64,000 nt of DNA from contig JBBHKE010000026.1 in NCBI GenBank assembly GCA_037447655.1, forward strand, positions 1-64,000. Direction: 5' to 3'. A program made the translations under genes and the position numbers. The notes under the pieces were generated by a model that had not been told where the DNA came from, searched no databases, and saw nothing but the letters and a program-made list of their open reading frames with translations. Shown here piece after piece: positions 1 through 11,462 of this stretch; position 1 is the stretch's first letter, and each line of letters opens with the position of its first letter. The DNA comes from Zygnema cylindricum (Eukaryota; Streptophyta; Zygnematophyceae; Zygnematales; Zygnemataceae).

Positions 1-53
<53 letters not shown>

Positions 54-77
54 TTTTTTTTTTTTTTTTTTTTTTTT
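1..77. repeat. poly(T) tract
   Basis: The window opens in an almost pure T run of about 77 bases. On the minus strand it is a poly(A) run that begins about 16 bases after the COMMD4 stop codon at 93. It could be a simple homopolymer or lie in the 3' UTR. Confidence 0.9.
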
Positions 78-92
78 CTTTTTGTCCTTCTG

Positions 93-448
93 TTATTTAA
101 TTTTGTCCATTAGTGCCTTCGCTGATTTAAGCTCTGCAAAAACAATGGAAACTAAAAGTTAATAAAAAACCTTTTTAACTAACTTAAGTTAAAATCCATT
201 ATTGAATTGTATCGAAACATTATAAATTGAAAACAATAAATATGTTGCTGGGACGATATTAAAGTGGTTTTACGAAACAATTTTAAAACATATAAAAATA
301 AAATATTTGAATGATTCAAAAAATGAAGTTTAGGGGAATCGAGATGCCGGCAAAATAATCAGTACCAATCAAAAGAAATAAATAAACAAATACAAAACTA
401 AATAAACAAATAAACAAATAATTAACAAATTAATAAACAAACAAACAA

Positions 449-483
<35 letters not shown>

Positions 484-3400
484 AACAAATAAACAAATAA
501 ACAAATAAACAAATGAATAAATAAACAAATAAACATATAAGCAAATAAATAAATAAATAAAACAAACAACATTGCAAGAAGCCACAACATACCAAAAATA
601 TTCAGAATAAATATTTTCTATTTTTTCACGATATTTTTTATGAAAAATCATCCTTACATCATTTTTTTGACAAAACACCTTTACAACAGTTTGATGAAAA
701 AAACATCCTCACAACATTTTTACAAAAAAATATCCTTACGGCATTTTTATGACAAAACATCTTGAGGATGGGCACTAACCATGTAAAAGAACTCGAAATT
801 TGTCTCCAGAAAGCTCAATTTTCTCTGAACTGGAATGAGATCCTCCGTCAAAAGTGAGATGAAGTCGAACGGTGTCCTCTTTCGATTTATGAACTTGCCA
901 TCCTTTCACGGAGAAACCCGGAACTGTAAAAATAACACATAAATCACACAAACAACACATAAGTAACACATAATTAACACAAAAAAAAACACATATAACA
1001 CGAGATAAGAGGATGTGAGGATACGAGGATGTGAAGATACGAGGATAAGAGGATGAAAGGGATAAGAGGGAAACAGGAAGAGCGGAAAACAGGATGAGAG
1101 GATAAGGGGATAGGAAGAAAGGATAAGAGAAAAATAGGATAAGAGTGTGAATTGATTAGAGGATAATAAGATAAGAGAATAAGGGGTAAAAGGATAAAGG
1201 GAAAACAGGATATGATGATAAAAGGATGGAAAGATAAGCGGATAAGAGGGTAAGACGACAAGACGATAAGATGATAAGATGATACGACAACAAGACAGTA
1301 AGTGGATAAGAGGATAAGCAAATAAGACGGTACGACGTTAGGAGATATCAGAACAATATTAAGATGAATGGTATTTAGGGATGCATAAAAATAAAATTTA
1401 GTGTGTGTTTTATTTGTCAACGCTCAAGTATAGTAAATTATATCGCTAAGGCTACAGAGGATGACTAGGTGATAGAAAAGAGAGAGTGAGAGATATAATA
1501 TTTTTCATACAATACGAGATTTAACTATACATAATGAGTCAGTTTAGTCAGCAATAAAAAAAAATGCAATATAAATTATTTAAGCAATACACAATTATAA
1601 CAAAACATTCAACACACATTCTGTAAAAAATGACAGAAAAGACGCAATGCACGGTACACAGTAATGAAAGAAAACATATATGTTATACATAATGAAAATA
1701 ATGGTAAGAGGATAGTAGAGGATTAACAATCAATGAATGATAAGAACTAGGAAGGAAAAACCTAGAAGGATTAAAAAGAAGCTGTTAGAGGACATTAGAG
1801 GATATCCATCACAAAATAATAAGCGCTAGTAAAAGACAATAAAGGTTAATGATAAACAGTTGATGTGCTTGACTCATCCACAAATGATAATAGAAACGTA
1901 CAACAGATAATCGGCTACAAACATCCGAAAAGAAGGAAACGTGGACAAAAACGAGTAGTATTAATTGTAAAAAAATGATAACATTAATTTGATAACAACA
2001 ATTTGATAACATTAATTTGAAGATAACATTAATAATAACATTCAACATTGTGAATATGAAATATTATGACGTTACAACACTGCGAATAAAGTAATATACA
2101 GAATATTAAACCATTAAAACATTGTGAATAGAAAAACAATACAACATTGTAAATACAAATATTATATAAAATACTATACCATTACAACATTGTGTCTTAA
2201 ATTCTAGCAAGAGACTATAAAAACCAAAGCTAGATACAACAGAGAACAATTTGAACGAGTTAATACAATATTGAATCGACTCCAAAAATGCATTATATAT
2301 AAGGATTTGAAGAAACCTTTTAGAAAGGAGTTCCGTAATTTTTCTTGAAGTGAAATTTTGTTGTGGCGATAAGGACGACAAAGAGCTTCACTATGTTCTG
2401 TCCCCAAAAGATGAATTTTTGACCACAAGTTATTATTATTTTTATTATTTTTACTGTCAAAATTATCAAAAACTGAACAAGGGTGTAAAAATATTATCAC
2501 TTTTCTCGCAACTGGCAAATTCCAGTAAGAGAAAATGGGTACTTTTTGGACAGGACATAAGGTATTTCCATGCAGGAGTGCAAAAAGTGAGTGTCAGTTA
2601 CAGTCTCAGATTCATGTTTTATTTTGACTTTTGATTCAGTTACAGTTTTAATTACAGTTTTAGTTTCAGTTTCAGTTTGAATTCAGTTTCGGTATCAGAG
2701 TGGAACAATCAGTTTCAGTTTCGATTTTAGAGCAGAATTTTTCAGTTTCAGTTTTAACTTCAATTTCAGTTTCAATTTCAGTTTAAGAAAGGAACAAATT
2801 AAAATGTCTATAAAGGTAATCCAAAACGGCTTCAAAACTAAGGAACAATAAAAAAACTACAAACTCATGAATACATATCACTTTCCATTCTCCAAATACT
2901 TCAAGTGGAAAGGGTTTTTTTTAAAAGACACTTTAAAATAAAATAAAAAAACAAAAAAGTTCGCCTTCTGGAAAACCCCATTGTTGGAGAAGGGTTTTCT
3001 GTCCACACTATATTTTGGGGCATTTTCAGAATTGAAATAGACGGCAGGTATTTTAAGGGTTTTTTTAAGGTTTTTTAGAAGAAATTTAAGATTATTTTTG
3101 AAATACTTATTCACCTTTTGGAAGACCCCATTGTTGAAGTTCCCGAAATAGAGTTTTTTCGTCCACGTTATATTTTGAGGCGTTTTCTATAATGAAATGG
3201 ACAGCAGCCATGGCTGCCTTAACATCCGATAAATCTGAAATATACCGCCGACCCCTTTTTTAAAAAATAAAACAAATTAATAGTTAATTACCAATTGGAC
3301 ACATGATTTTCATTTCCCCATCTTGTTCGGTAAAAATTGAATAGAGATCTTTCTCAAAAAAATAAGTAAGCATAAATTTTAAAGAATGTAGACTAATGAA

Positions 3401-6400
3401 ATGGACAGCACAAAATCACCATATGTCTCTCATCTTCTAAAAAAGAAGAAGAAAAAAATAAATAAATCATTTTACTAAAATAAAGCCGCCAATTTAAATA
3501 AGTAAACACTGTTTTAATTCCCCCTTCAGTTTTGCTAAAAATAAAATCATTAACCTCCAAAGAAAATAACTAAACAATGTTTTGCTTTCCCCATCTTTTT
3601 TGCTAAAAAATAAAACTTTCAAAGATAGGAAGTAAACAGCGTTTTAATTTCAGAGACTGTAGACTCGTACCAAACATATGAAACGTAACCTAACGCAATG
3701 TTACATAACATAAGAAAAAGTACTATATCGTACAAAAACATAACATAAGATAACATAACACAATGGAACAAAACGTCACGCAACATAAAGTAACACAACA
3801 TAACATAACGTAACATAATATAACATAACGTAACGTAATGTAACGTGATGTAACGTAACGTAACGTACCATTAGATTGTCATTATGCTCCTGGATATCCC
3901 ACGGATTCAAGTTTTAGGCTTTATGTTTTATGTTTTATGATTTATAATTTACAAGCTTGCGGTTTATGTTTTATCTTATATATTTTATGTTTTATGCTTT
4001 AGAATTTGCCAAAACAAGCAATAGAACTTACTCAAAGAGAGATCCTTTGGAAATTTCAATATCTCCTCTTGCTGTAACCCACACAACATCCTCCCTGTTT
4101 CACACCTTATTTAACCATTTCATTTAATTTCGTCACCAAAACATAGTTCCATCAATTCGGAAATCATATATGGGGAAATTTGCACATGAATGTAATTTGC
4201 TAGACTACACAAAAACATGAAATATACCACACCTTCACAATTGTATTGTGAACGTTGCTTCTGAAAGCACTGAAAGATTTGACAGATTTATTTAGGGTAA
4301 AATAAACAATAAACAATAAACAATAAAAAATAAAAAATAGATAACAGATAATAAATAACAAACAATAAACAATAAACGATAAACGATAAACAATAAACAA
4401 CAAACAATAAACAATAAACTGTAAACTATTTTTCCCAAGAGTAGAAAAAAAGTATATACTCACATCAAATGAACTATCTTGGATTCTTTGAACAGCAAGC
4501 TCTCCCAATCTCTGTATCTGAAATGACGTCTGAAACAAAAAAAAAATCAAAAAAATAAGTGAAGAAAAATGGAAACTGTGACAGAATAAACAAAAGATTT
4601 ACTGGAACCTATGACAACATAAACAAAAGATTACAAAACTGGAATATGTGACAACATAAACAACAACATATGAAAACGATTACAAAACTGGAATCTGCAA
4701 CAACATGTACAAAAAAAAAAAAAAAACCTGTGACAGCATAAAGAACATCCTACTGCTAAAAAAATAAAAAAAAGGAATCTGTAACATAAACAAAAGTTTA
4801 CAAAACTAGAACCTATGACATCATATAGAAACAAAAAAAAAAAAAACTGGGATCTTTGACAACAAAAAAAAAAGATTACAAACTGGAATCTGTGACGATA
4901 TAAACAACAAGGTATACAAACAAAAAAATCAACATTTATATTCGGTCGGAGCTGCCAAAAAAAGAGTTTAATAAACATAACTACAGGAGCACTCATGTGA
5001 GAACTCATGTCGTGAATTCAAGATAAGAAAACAAAAAACAAGAAGACATAAAATTAACAAGAAGGATATTGGACAATTTCCTCCATTTTTCACTTTTCTT
5101 TGAAGTTTCAAATCTCTAACATTGACTATTACAAGAGTTCCATGTTTTGCTTTCCAAATAATTTCCAAATATTGACACAAATACAACACACTTTCACACC
5201 ATATGCTAATCATATGGTAATTACATTATCAAAGTTTCACCTTGTTTTGAGGTTAAATTGCTCAATTCGTATAGTTTTTTGGGTAAATTTATGTGAAGTT
5301 TGCCCTAAAGTTGTACAATTTACCCTCAACATTAGGGGGAAATTTCTGTACTGTAATTACCTTATGAGACTTGATTTATGATTGTACCACATATTTTTTT
5401 AATTAATTTGCAAACTTCTTGAATATGTTCCTTGAACATTTAGAAATGTTTTCTTTGATTTCTGTATAGATTTTCACGGTTTTAAAAATTTCTTTAGGGT
5501 TTTTATGCCAGCTCAATTGTATACTGTGGATGTGTGTATTGCCCAAAAATTTATACATTGTATTTTGGGTTTAGTACTTTTTTAATGTGGTATAAACGAG
5601 TATCTGTAATGAATGGCCCTGAGTAAATAACCGGATCCTTTGAACTGAAATTGCGATGAATATCTATACTGCTTTCTTACATGTAATTACACGATCGAAG
5701 TTTTACTCTCTCGTTTTGAGGGTAAATTGGACAATTAGTACACTTTTATGGTCAATTTTATGTACATTTTATCCTAAGAGTGTACGATTTACCCTCAAAA
5801 TCGGACAAATTTGTGCAATGTAATTACCCTATTACTCTATGAAGGATCAGCATCCGGGATTTTAAGTAATCGAGATTTTTAGATTTTTAATATTTGATAT
5901 TTTAAGCAATGAGCAATCTATATTCTTATTAAAAACAAGGATCCAAATGAAGACTTTATAACATAGCAGCAAAAAAAAGTTGTTAACCATCGGGAAATGA
6001 CCAGGTTTGTTTAAAAGGACCACTTGATAGGCTTTAACAAGTAAAACTAATTAATATACCAGAGTGACTATCAGCATTGCATACTTATGAACTGAAAGAA
6101 TTAATCATTCAAAGAAGTAATAAATCAAAGACTAACTATTCAAAGAATTAATCCTTCAAAGAATCCATCATTTAAAGAAGTAATCATTCAAAGAATTATT
6201 CATTCACAGAATTAAGCATCCAAAAAATGAGCCATTTAAAGAAGTAATCAGTCAAAAAATTAATCATTCACAGAATTAACCATTCAAAGACTTAATCATT
6301 TAAAGAATCAGTTATTCAAAGAATCAATCATTCAAAGAACTTCTCCTCTCATAAATGGAAACGAGGACGTGATTACCAAATTGGAGAGTGTCAAGATTTC

Positions 6401-6451
6401 AGAGAGGATCCAGTCCGGCGCGTCCAATCCCCCGCAGAGACTGAATTTCAT
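93..6451 (-). CDS. COMMD4: COMM domain-containing protein 4-like, complete 7-exon gene
   Basis: Spliced exons (minus): 6451-6377, 4529-4464, 4071-4032, 3234-3115, 2397-2317, 923-780, 133-93. All borders are GT-AG and phases match, giving 188 aa; human COMMD4 is about 199. The start MKFSLCGGLDAPDWIL resembles the COMMD4 N-terminus. The middle carries SDVKAAMAAVHFI and ELQQWGLPK, matching the helical N-domain. The COMM domain starts near residue 128 (KVPGFSVKGWQVHKSKED), continues through LSGDKFRVLLHELKSAKALM, and ends at TAA (95-93). Family knowledge: COMMD proteins form the hetero-oligomeric ring of the Commander complex, which recycles membrane proteins from endosomes and affects ubiquitin and NF-kB signalling in animals. 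The role in plants is unclear. Introns are packed with simple repeats. Intron 4 holds a decayed copy of exon 4. Assignment to COMMD4 rather than another COMMD rests on the N-terminus and the ELQQ-GLPK motif. Confidence 0.88.
361..560. repeat. (AAACAAAT)n with an (AT)n core
   Basis: Low-complexity AAAC/AAAT array in the last COMMD4 intron, with about 12 AT dinucleotides near 455-482. Reading frames across it are artefacts. Confidence 0.85.
1005..1340. repeat. degenerate GAGGATAAGA array
   Basis: Roughly 330 bases of imperfect 9-11 bp units of the type GAGGATAAGA, inside COMMD4 intron 5. The rest of this intron (1341-2316) is AT-rich without recognisable content. Confidence 0.8.
2636..2790. 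repeat. CAGTTT hexamer array
   Basis: Imperfect repeats of TTTCAG/CAGTTT over about 150 bases in COMMD4 intron 4. Confidence 0.75.
2960..3057 (-). pseudogene. decayed duplicate of COMMD4 exon 4
   Basis: This stretch aligns with the functional exon 4 at 3115-3234. Both share the blocks CCCCATTGTTG and TATATTTTG plus flanking similarity. The copy has an internal deletion of about 8 bases and several substitutions. On the minus strand one frame reads ENAPKYSVDRKPF against ENASKYNVDEKTLF in the real exon. It lies about 60 bases downstream of exon 4 in the same orientation. The deletion breaks the frame, so it is best read as a dead tandem exon duplication. Confidence 0.7.
3260..3650. repeat. three diverged ~70 bp tandem units
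   Basis: Units centred on TTTTGCTAAAAATAAAA with flanking CCCCATCTT or CCCCCTTCAG and GTAAACA blocks recur near 3310, 3535 and 3600 in COMMD4 intron 3. Confidence 0.55.
3665..3860. repeat. TAACATAACG array
   Basis: Imperfect 5-10 bp repeats (AACAT, AACGT) over about 200 bases, followed at 3915-4000 by GTTTTATG-type repeats. It lies in COMMD4 intron 3. Confidence 0.85.
4290..4430. repeat. AAACAAT array
   Basis: Near-perfect 7 bp AAACAAT repeats, 30 bases downstream (minus sense) of COMMD4 exon 2. Confidence 0.85.
4565..4935. repeat. ~45 bp degenerate tandem array
   Basis: About eight diverged units containing CTGGAATCTGTGACAACAT and ATAAACAAAAGATT, in COMMD4 intron 1. Confidence 0.7.
5217..5361. 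mobile_element. short palindromic MITE-like element, copy 1
   Basis: A 145 bp inverted-repeat unit. Ends are GTAATTACA and GTAATTACC, with inner arms TTTTGAGGTTAAATTG and AATTTACCCTCAA. A second copy at 5682-5829 has the same plan. No coding potential. Superfamily unknown. Confidence 0.55.
5682..5829. mobile_element. short palindromic MITE-like element, copy 2
   Basis: A 148 bp relative of 5217-5361. Ends are TGTAATTACA and TGTAATTACC, with inner arms TTTTGAGGGTAAATTG and GATTTACCCTCAAAA. It lies in COMMD4 intron 1. Confidence 0.55.
6108..6345. repeat. 15-16 bp AAAGAATTAATCATTC array
   Basis: About 14 imperfect units, ending 30 bases from the donor of COMMD4 exon 1. Confidence 0.85.
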
Positions 6452-6476
6452 ATTGACTTGCAATTCATACAAAATG

Positions 6477-6690
6477 CAGAGCTGTTTTGCCCCTCACAGC
6501 TGTTTTCGTCTTTCCTCTTAGAACTGTTTTCTGTTTTTCCCCTTAGAGCTGTTTTTCCTCTTACAGCTGGTTAGTTATTTTCCTCTTAAAGCTGTTTTTC
6601 CTCTTAGAGATGATTTTTGTTTTTCCTCTTAGAGCTGTTTTTCCTCTTAGAGCTGTTTTTCCTCTTTTCTTCTTAGAGTTACTTTTTCCT
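6477..6690. repeat. 18 bp CTCTTAGAGCTGTTTTTC array
   Basis: About ten units immediately upstream of the COMMD4 start codon (6451), so it falls in the presumed 5' UTR or promoter. Each unit contains a short CTCTTAGAG palindrome. Confidence 0.85.
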
Positions 6691-6780
6691 TGTGATTTAT
6701 GAAGACAGTATCTCTCCAAAAATCTTGTTGAAATTAGTAATCCTGCAAGCAGAAAGAAAAGACACATTGGATCTTGTTTT

Positions 6781-7390
6781 TGGAACTTAAAATGTTTTGT
6801 TAAACTTGTTTTTGAACCTTGGACGATCTTGTTGAACTTGCTTTAAGCAACTTAGAAGGTATTAGTGAACTTTCCTTTAGCAACGTGGAAGTATCGGTGA
6901 AATTGTTTTTTGAAACTTGGAAGGTATTGGTGAAATTATTTTTAGCAACTTGAAGGTATTGTTGAACTTGTTTTCAGCAACTTGAATGGTTTTGGTGAAT
7001 TTGTTTCTAGCAACTTGGAAGGTATTAATGAACTTGTTTTTAGAAACTTGGAAGCATTGGTGAACATGTTTTATGAAACTTGGAAGGTATAGGCGAAGTT
7101 GTTTTGAGTAACTTGAAGGTATTGTTGAACTTGTTTTTAGAAACTTGAAAGGTTTTAGTGAATTTGTTTTTAGAAACTTGGAAGGTATAGGCGAAGTTGT
7201 TTTTAGCAGCTTGAAAGGTATCGGTGACCTTGTTTTTAGCGACTTGAAAAGTGTTGGTGAGCTTGTTTGTAGTAACTTGGAAGGCATTGGTGAACTTGAT
7301 TTTTGAAAATTGAGAGGCATTGGTGAAATTCTTTTTTAGCAACTTGGAAGGTATAGGTTAACTTGCTTTGAGCAACTTGGAAGGAATTTT
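6781..7390. repeat. ~38 bp minisatellite upstream of COMMD4
   Basis: About 15 diverged units of the form GAACTTGTTTTTAGCAACTT plus GGAAGGTATTGGT. The frames seen on the minus strand (PSKFLKTS-type repeats) are by-products of the array. 7391-7874 shows nothing recognisable. Confidence 0.9.
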
Positions 7391-7874
7391 TGGGGCGTAG
7401 AAAGTATTAATGGAACTATTTTCCTAATGTTCATTTTTGTACCTCTCTTGTCGCAGTGACTGTAACTAGAAACAGAAAAGAAAGAGGAAAAGTGAGCACA
7501 AAACAGGGCATGAAAACTTACATAAATTGCATGTGATTTTAAGTGCTTTAATTCGATAGAATCCAGTGTTCCTTTTTTTGATAGCAGCTAATTACATCTT
7601 CACATTAGGACAAATCAAGAAAGTGTGGAATTTTTTCTGCAGATTTCTCACAGATTGTACATTTTATTACAAAAGTACACAAAAATGGTGTTAATTTTCT
7701 TACTTAATTTTCGCAAGATATCTCTATGCACAGCACATGACGCTTGTACTTTTAAACGGTTCAATTCTTCTTACTTTCCAAAGCTTTTGAAACGTACAGA
7801 ATGTACGATAAATCATATTTTATTTTTTTCCATGGGCATTTTTTCAAACTCCAAAATTTGGTTGCGGTATAAAG

Positions 7875-8101
7875 TACACCGCCAATCGTTATTAGCGTTG
7901 TGTACGCTAATTCCGTCCCGCTTTTTTTATTTTTTATTCTCCATTAGTGTAGTTCATTCTATTTTTTTCTTTATTCTATTTAGGGTTATTTTCAGTCCGT
8001 TGTCTCTTAAATAGAGTGGTGTACGGTTAGTATCAGACCGTACATAAATGTACCTTTTTAAGTTAAAAAGTACAGTAAATTTAATAGCGATACACGGTGT
8101 A
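7875..8101. mobile_element. TACACC-family MITE, 227 bp variant
   Basis: Left end TACACCGCCAATCGTTATTA; the right end is the inverse of TACACCGTGTATCGCTATTA. Terminal repeats match the main family at 8905-9125 but the interior differs. Confidence 0.55.
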
Positions 8102-8111
8102 CACTGTAAAG

Positions 8112-8646
8112 TACACCGCGAATCGTTATTACTTATTAGTGTCAAAGTTTAAATAGTGTTGAAGAAATTTTATCGTAATTGATGCTAATCAAGAATTTGA
8201 TTTTTTTTTTAAAAAGGTGTACTTCTAATTTCGGCATTATGTTAATTTGGGAACAGCAAAATGGAATAATCGCCGTACGATTATATTCATCCGTACAAAG
8301 TTTTTGATATCGTACGCCGTCGTGAAATTTAAAAATCCGTACATGTCATAATAATTTACGTGTCAGAATAATCCCGTTTTTTTAGCGCACGTTCCTATGC
8401 GTGCGCGTCTGATTTAATTCATTTTTTGTAAAATTTTCACTTGAAAAGGTACACTTATGTACGGTCTGACATCGACCGTACATCGCACTATTTAGAAATT
8501 GTTGTACTTTCATTCTTTACGCTCTTTTGTACGGTACCTTAACTAACGTCAAGGAAAAATTAAAGTCATGTATCCTATTTGAGGAAAAAAAATAAAATTT
8601 TAAGAACCCAAATTAGTGACTTTGACAGTAATAACGATTCGCGGTA
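8112..8646. mobile_element. long TACACC-family element, 535 bp
   Basis: Left end TACACCGCGAATCGTTATTA; right end inverse of TACCGCGAATCGTTATTACT, with GTCAAAG/CTTTGAC just inside both ends. It holds no open reading frame, so it is probably a non-autonomous relative of the 220 bp family. Interior tracts repeat CCGTACAT and GGTCTGAC motifs. Confidence 0.5.
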
Positions 8647-8904
8647 CTTGCAATTTTCAGAAAGCAGATTAAGGCTAGAAGGATAAATTTTCACCGTCGA
8701 TTGACAGGATCGACGGCAGATTAGGAAGTCCGTAATTCTGTCATTTTTCGTTGTTTTGGAAAAAAATACAGTACTTTATGTCATAGGATTCGCACGGAAA
8801 TCGTTTCCGTAACGTATTTAATGCGAGCTAAATTTCGGCTCGAAGTGCCTCGAACGGAAACGTATCATACAATTGTGGTTATAAACTAATAACCAAAGAG
8901 GCAT

Positions 8905-9125
8905 TACACCGTGAATCGCTATTAGTGTTAATGTTTTTTTCGTCACTTAAAACATCTTTTCTCCGTACACACTTGTCGGATTGTGGATCTAACGGTTGCG
9001 ATTGAAAGGTAAGGTTCTCAGCTTCCGATTGGCGGTCTCAAATTGGAAATCGGACAAGTGTGTACGGAGAAAATATGTTTTAAGTGGCGAAAAAATTATT
9101 AACACTAATAGCGATACATGGAGTA
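8905..9125. mobile_element. TACACC-family MITE M1
   Basis: A 221 bp palindromic element. Terminal repeats start TACACCGTGAATCGCTATTA. A second inverted pair, TTTTCTCCGTACACACTTGT and its complement, lies inside. The centre holds GATTGAAAGGTAAGGTTCTC. Nearly the whole element can fold into one hairpin. No coding capacity. The terminal TA and absence of a longer repeat suggest a TA target. Confidence 0.75.
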
Positions 9126-9588
9126 CCTCTTAAGGCAGGGTTATGGCTGCCATCCCTAAGAGTCTTTCGAGCTCGGTTCGCCTCTTTTTATCGTCATCTT
9201 TTCTGATATCTTTTTAATACGAGAGCGTATTTCCTTTGAAGGAATTGCGTATATTCGGTCGAATCTTTTGGAGATTTTTCCTTCGCTGGAATAAAGTTGA
9301 TCCAGTATTTAAGGATTATTGATTGTCCTTTTTTCTATTGTCATGTGTGCAAAATGGTGAGCTCTCTTTCCATCCTGTACTTTTTGTCGTGATGTGTTTT
9401 TTTTGTCTTTGTTCTATTTTTGTATGTTATATGAGTATGTTATGGTTTTAGGTTTTTAGGTTTTTTAAAGGTTTTTTGTTATGTGTTGTATGAATGCAGT
9501 TTGTACAACTGACTATCTAGTCGAAATAATTCACTTAAATGGCAATAATTGCTTCATTTTTACGTTCTATAATTCTAGTTTACAATAG

Positions 9589-9791
9589 TACAAGGTGTTT
9601 CCTTATTAGCGTCAATAACACTATATCGGTGCCCTTAAATTTTTTCCTTCGAACCTAAAACAGTGTCAATAGCACTATTTTTTTTTCCCTTAACGATAAT
9701 TTTTAGACGGTTTAAAACCGACCTTGTCATCGGGGACTAAATTTGAGTTCATGTAAATATTTCCTTGACGCTAATGACAATGCACGGTGTA
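9589..9791. mobile_element. diverged TACACC-family element
   Basis: Left end TACAAGGTGTTTCCTTATTA; right end GACGCTAATGACAATGCACG followed by GTGTA. The inverted TTAGCGTCAA/TTGACGCTAA pair marks both sides. Confidence 0.4.
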
Positions 9792-10510
9792 AGTTTACAA
9801 ATTGGTGACTACATGTTATTATGTCTCTTTGTCCGTAAGAGAAAGAGAATCTCTTTCGAGTAGTTCACTTAACTCATTATTGAGAAGCATAATTTTTTTA
9901 AAAAGAGTCACAAATGCGCTTGGCCAAATCCTATCAATAGACAAAACACTCTTCACAGCATATTTATTTCCAAGGTCCAACAAACAAACAGGCTCAAATA
10001 AATGGAAGTTGTAAGTCTAAATAACCATTACGCTTTTTAACTTTCATTACATTTTTAATAAACTGGACAACATTTGGAGGACAATGTGGAAAAACCGCAT
10101 AACATTCTTTGATGTTCCCATTCCACTAAACTTACATCTTAAAAAAAAAAGACCGCTTTAAAAATTTCCACAATCAGGAGTGGTACCCCGTTCTCTGCTA
10201 TTGTCGCTGCCTTGCTGACCTTAGAAGCCATTCGTCCTGTGATATCGTGTTCGGCCGATTCCGTTTGTAATGTCACACGTGCCAAAAACTTGTGTCACAT
10301 GTCACAAAACATCTGTCACAAAATGTGCGTCACATGTGTTACACGTGTCAACATTCACTGCGGCACAGTAGAAAGCTTGCAAAAAAAAATTGAGACATGT
10401 TAAGTACCAACAGTCGTGATTCTTGAAAGACAATGGAAGTGAAAATGCCAGTAGCAGAAAAAACGTCATTGAATGGAAAGTGACCTTTTCTTTTTTCTTT
10501 TTGTTGACAG
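9792..10510. other. upstream region of MED20, first exon unresolved
   Basis: No element recognised. 10255-10350 has an imperfect TGTCACA/CACATGT-rich patch. The few N-terminal codons of MED20 should lie here or further upstream. 10501-10510 is a good acceptor after a pyrimidine tract (10485-10504). Confidence 0.4.
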
Positions 10511-11402
10511 GATTTTACACTGGCAACCTGCACCAGGGGCTACGATGAGCACTCAAACTTATGCCGAAGTTGTGAAGGCAGTAGAGAGCCTCAGCAGTAC
10601 CAGGATTGGACGGTGGAACGCCACCTGTTCTCTAAATCGTCCAGTTGTGCGAGGTACCAAATAGCAACTAGTTCTAAATGCTACTTAATGGCACCTAATT
10701 TGATTCTCTATATTGTCCAGTTGTGCGAGGTACACCAGCCATTGCTATTAGAGTTCGTGAAATCTTGGTGCTAACACTGTATTAGAATAAACTACACTGT
10801 ATATTGTTTTACTACGTGGCTCATTATGGGCCACTCAACCCTATTTAAGTATATTGATACTAATTTACGTATTATTTAAGTTATGCTGTTGATACTAATT
10901 TATTTTGCGTCAAAGAAACACTACCTTGACTTAGAGTGATTAACTCTGATAGCGATGGCGAACCAAATGGCAACTAATTCTAAATTTTACTAAATGGTAG
11001 CGTATTTGATTCTCTTGATCGTCTTGTTCTGCAAGGTACCAAATGGCAAATTATTTTAAATGCGCTTAATGGTACTTCAGTTATTTTAACTGAATGGCAA
11101 TGGTCATCTAGTCTTCTGGCAGCACATAATAAAGGGATTGGATTTGTGTTACCTGCACAATGAGAATTTTCTGAAGCGTATACCATTTCTCCCTATACTA
11201 AAACCCGAAATAAAATATAAAACACCGTCCTCTCCTCCATAGTCTTCTGACGGCACATAGAAAAGGGAATGGCGATGTTATGTGCACAATGCGGATTTTC
11301 TCTCTCCCTCCTAGTCAACTCTCTTTCCTATTCTACTGCCTCGCACTCTCTCCCTCCCCTTGTTAACTCTCTCTCTCTCTTCCCGCTAGTTAACTCTCTT
11401 TC

Positions 11403-11462
<60 letters not shown>

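Noticed and set aside
6877-7342. Repeat protein with PSKFLKTSS-type units
   Set aside because: The underlying DNA is a ~38 bp minisatellite; competing frames are equally open and no start context or homologue is seen.
10445-10510. ATG 10445 (MPV...) or ATG 10473 as the MED20 start
   Set aside because: 10445 would need a 46 base intron or wrong phase; 10473 reads through the pyrimidine tract of the acceptor.
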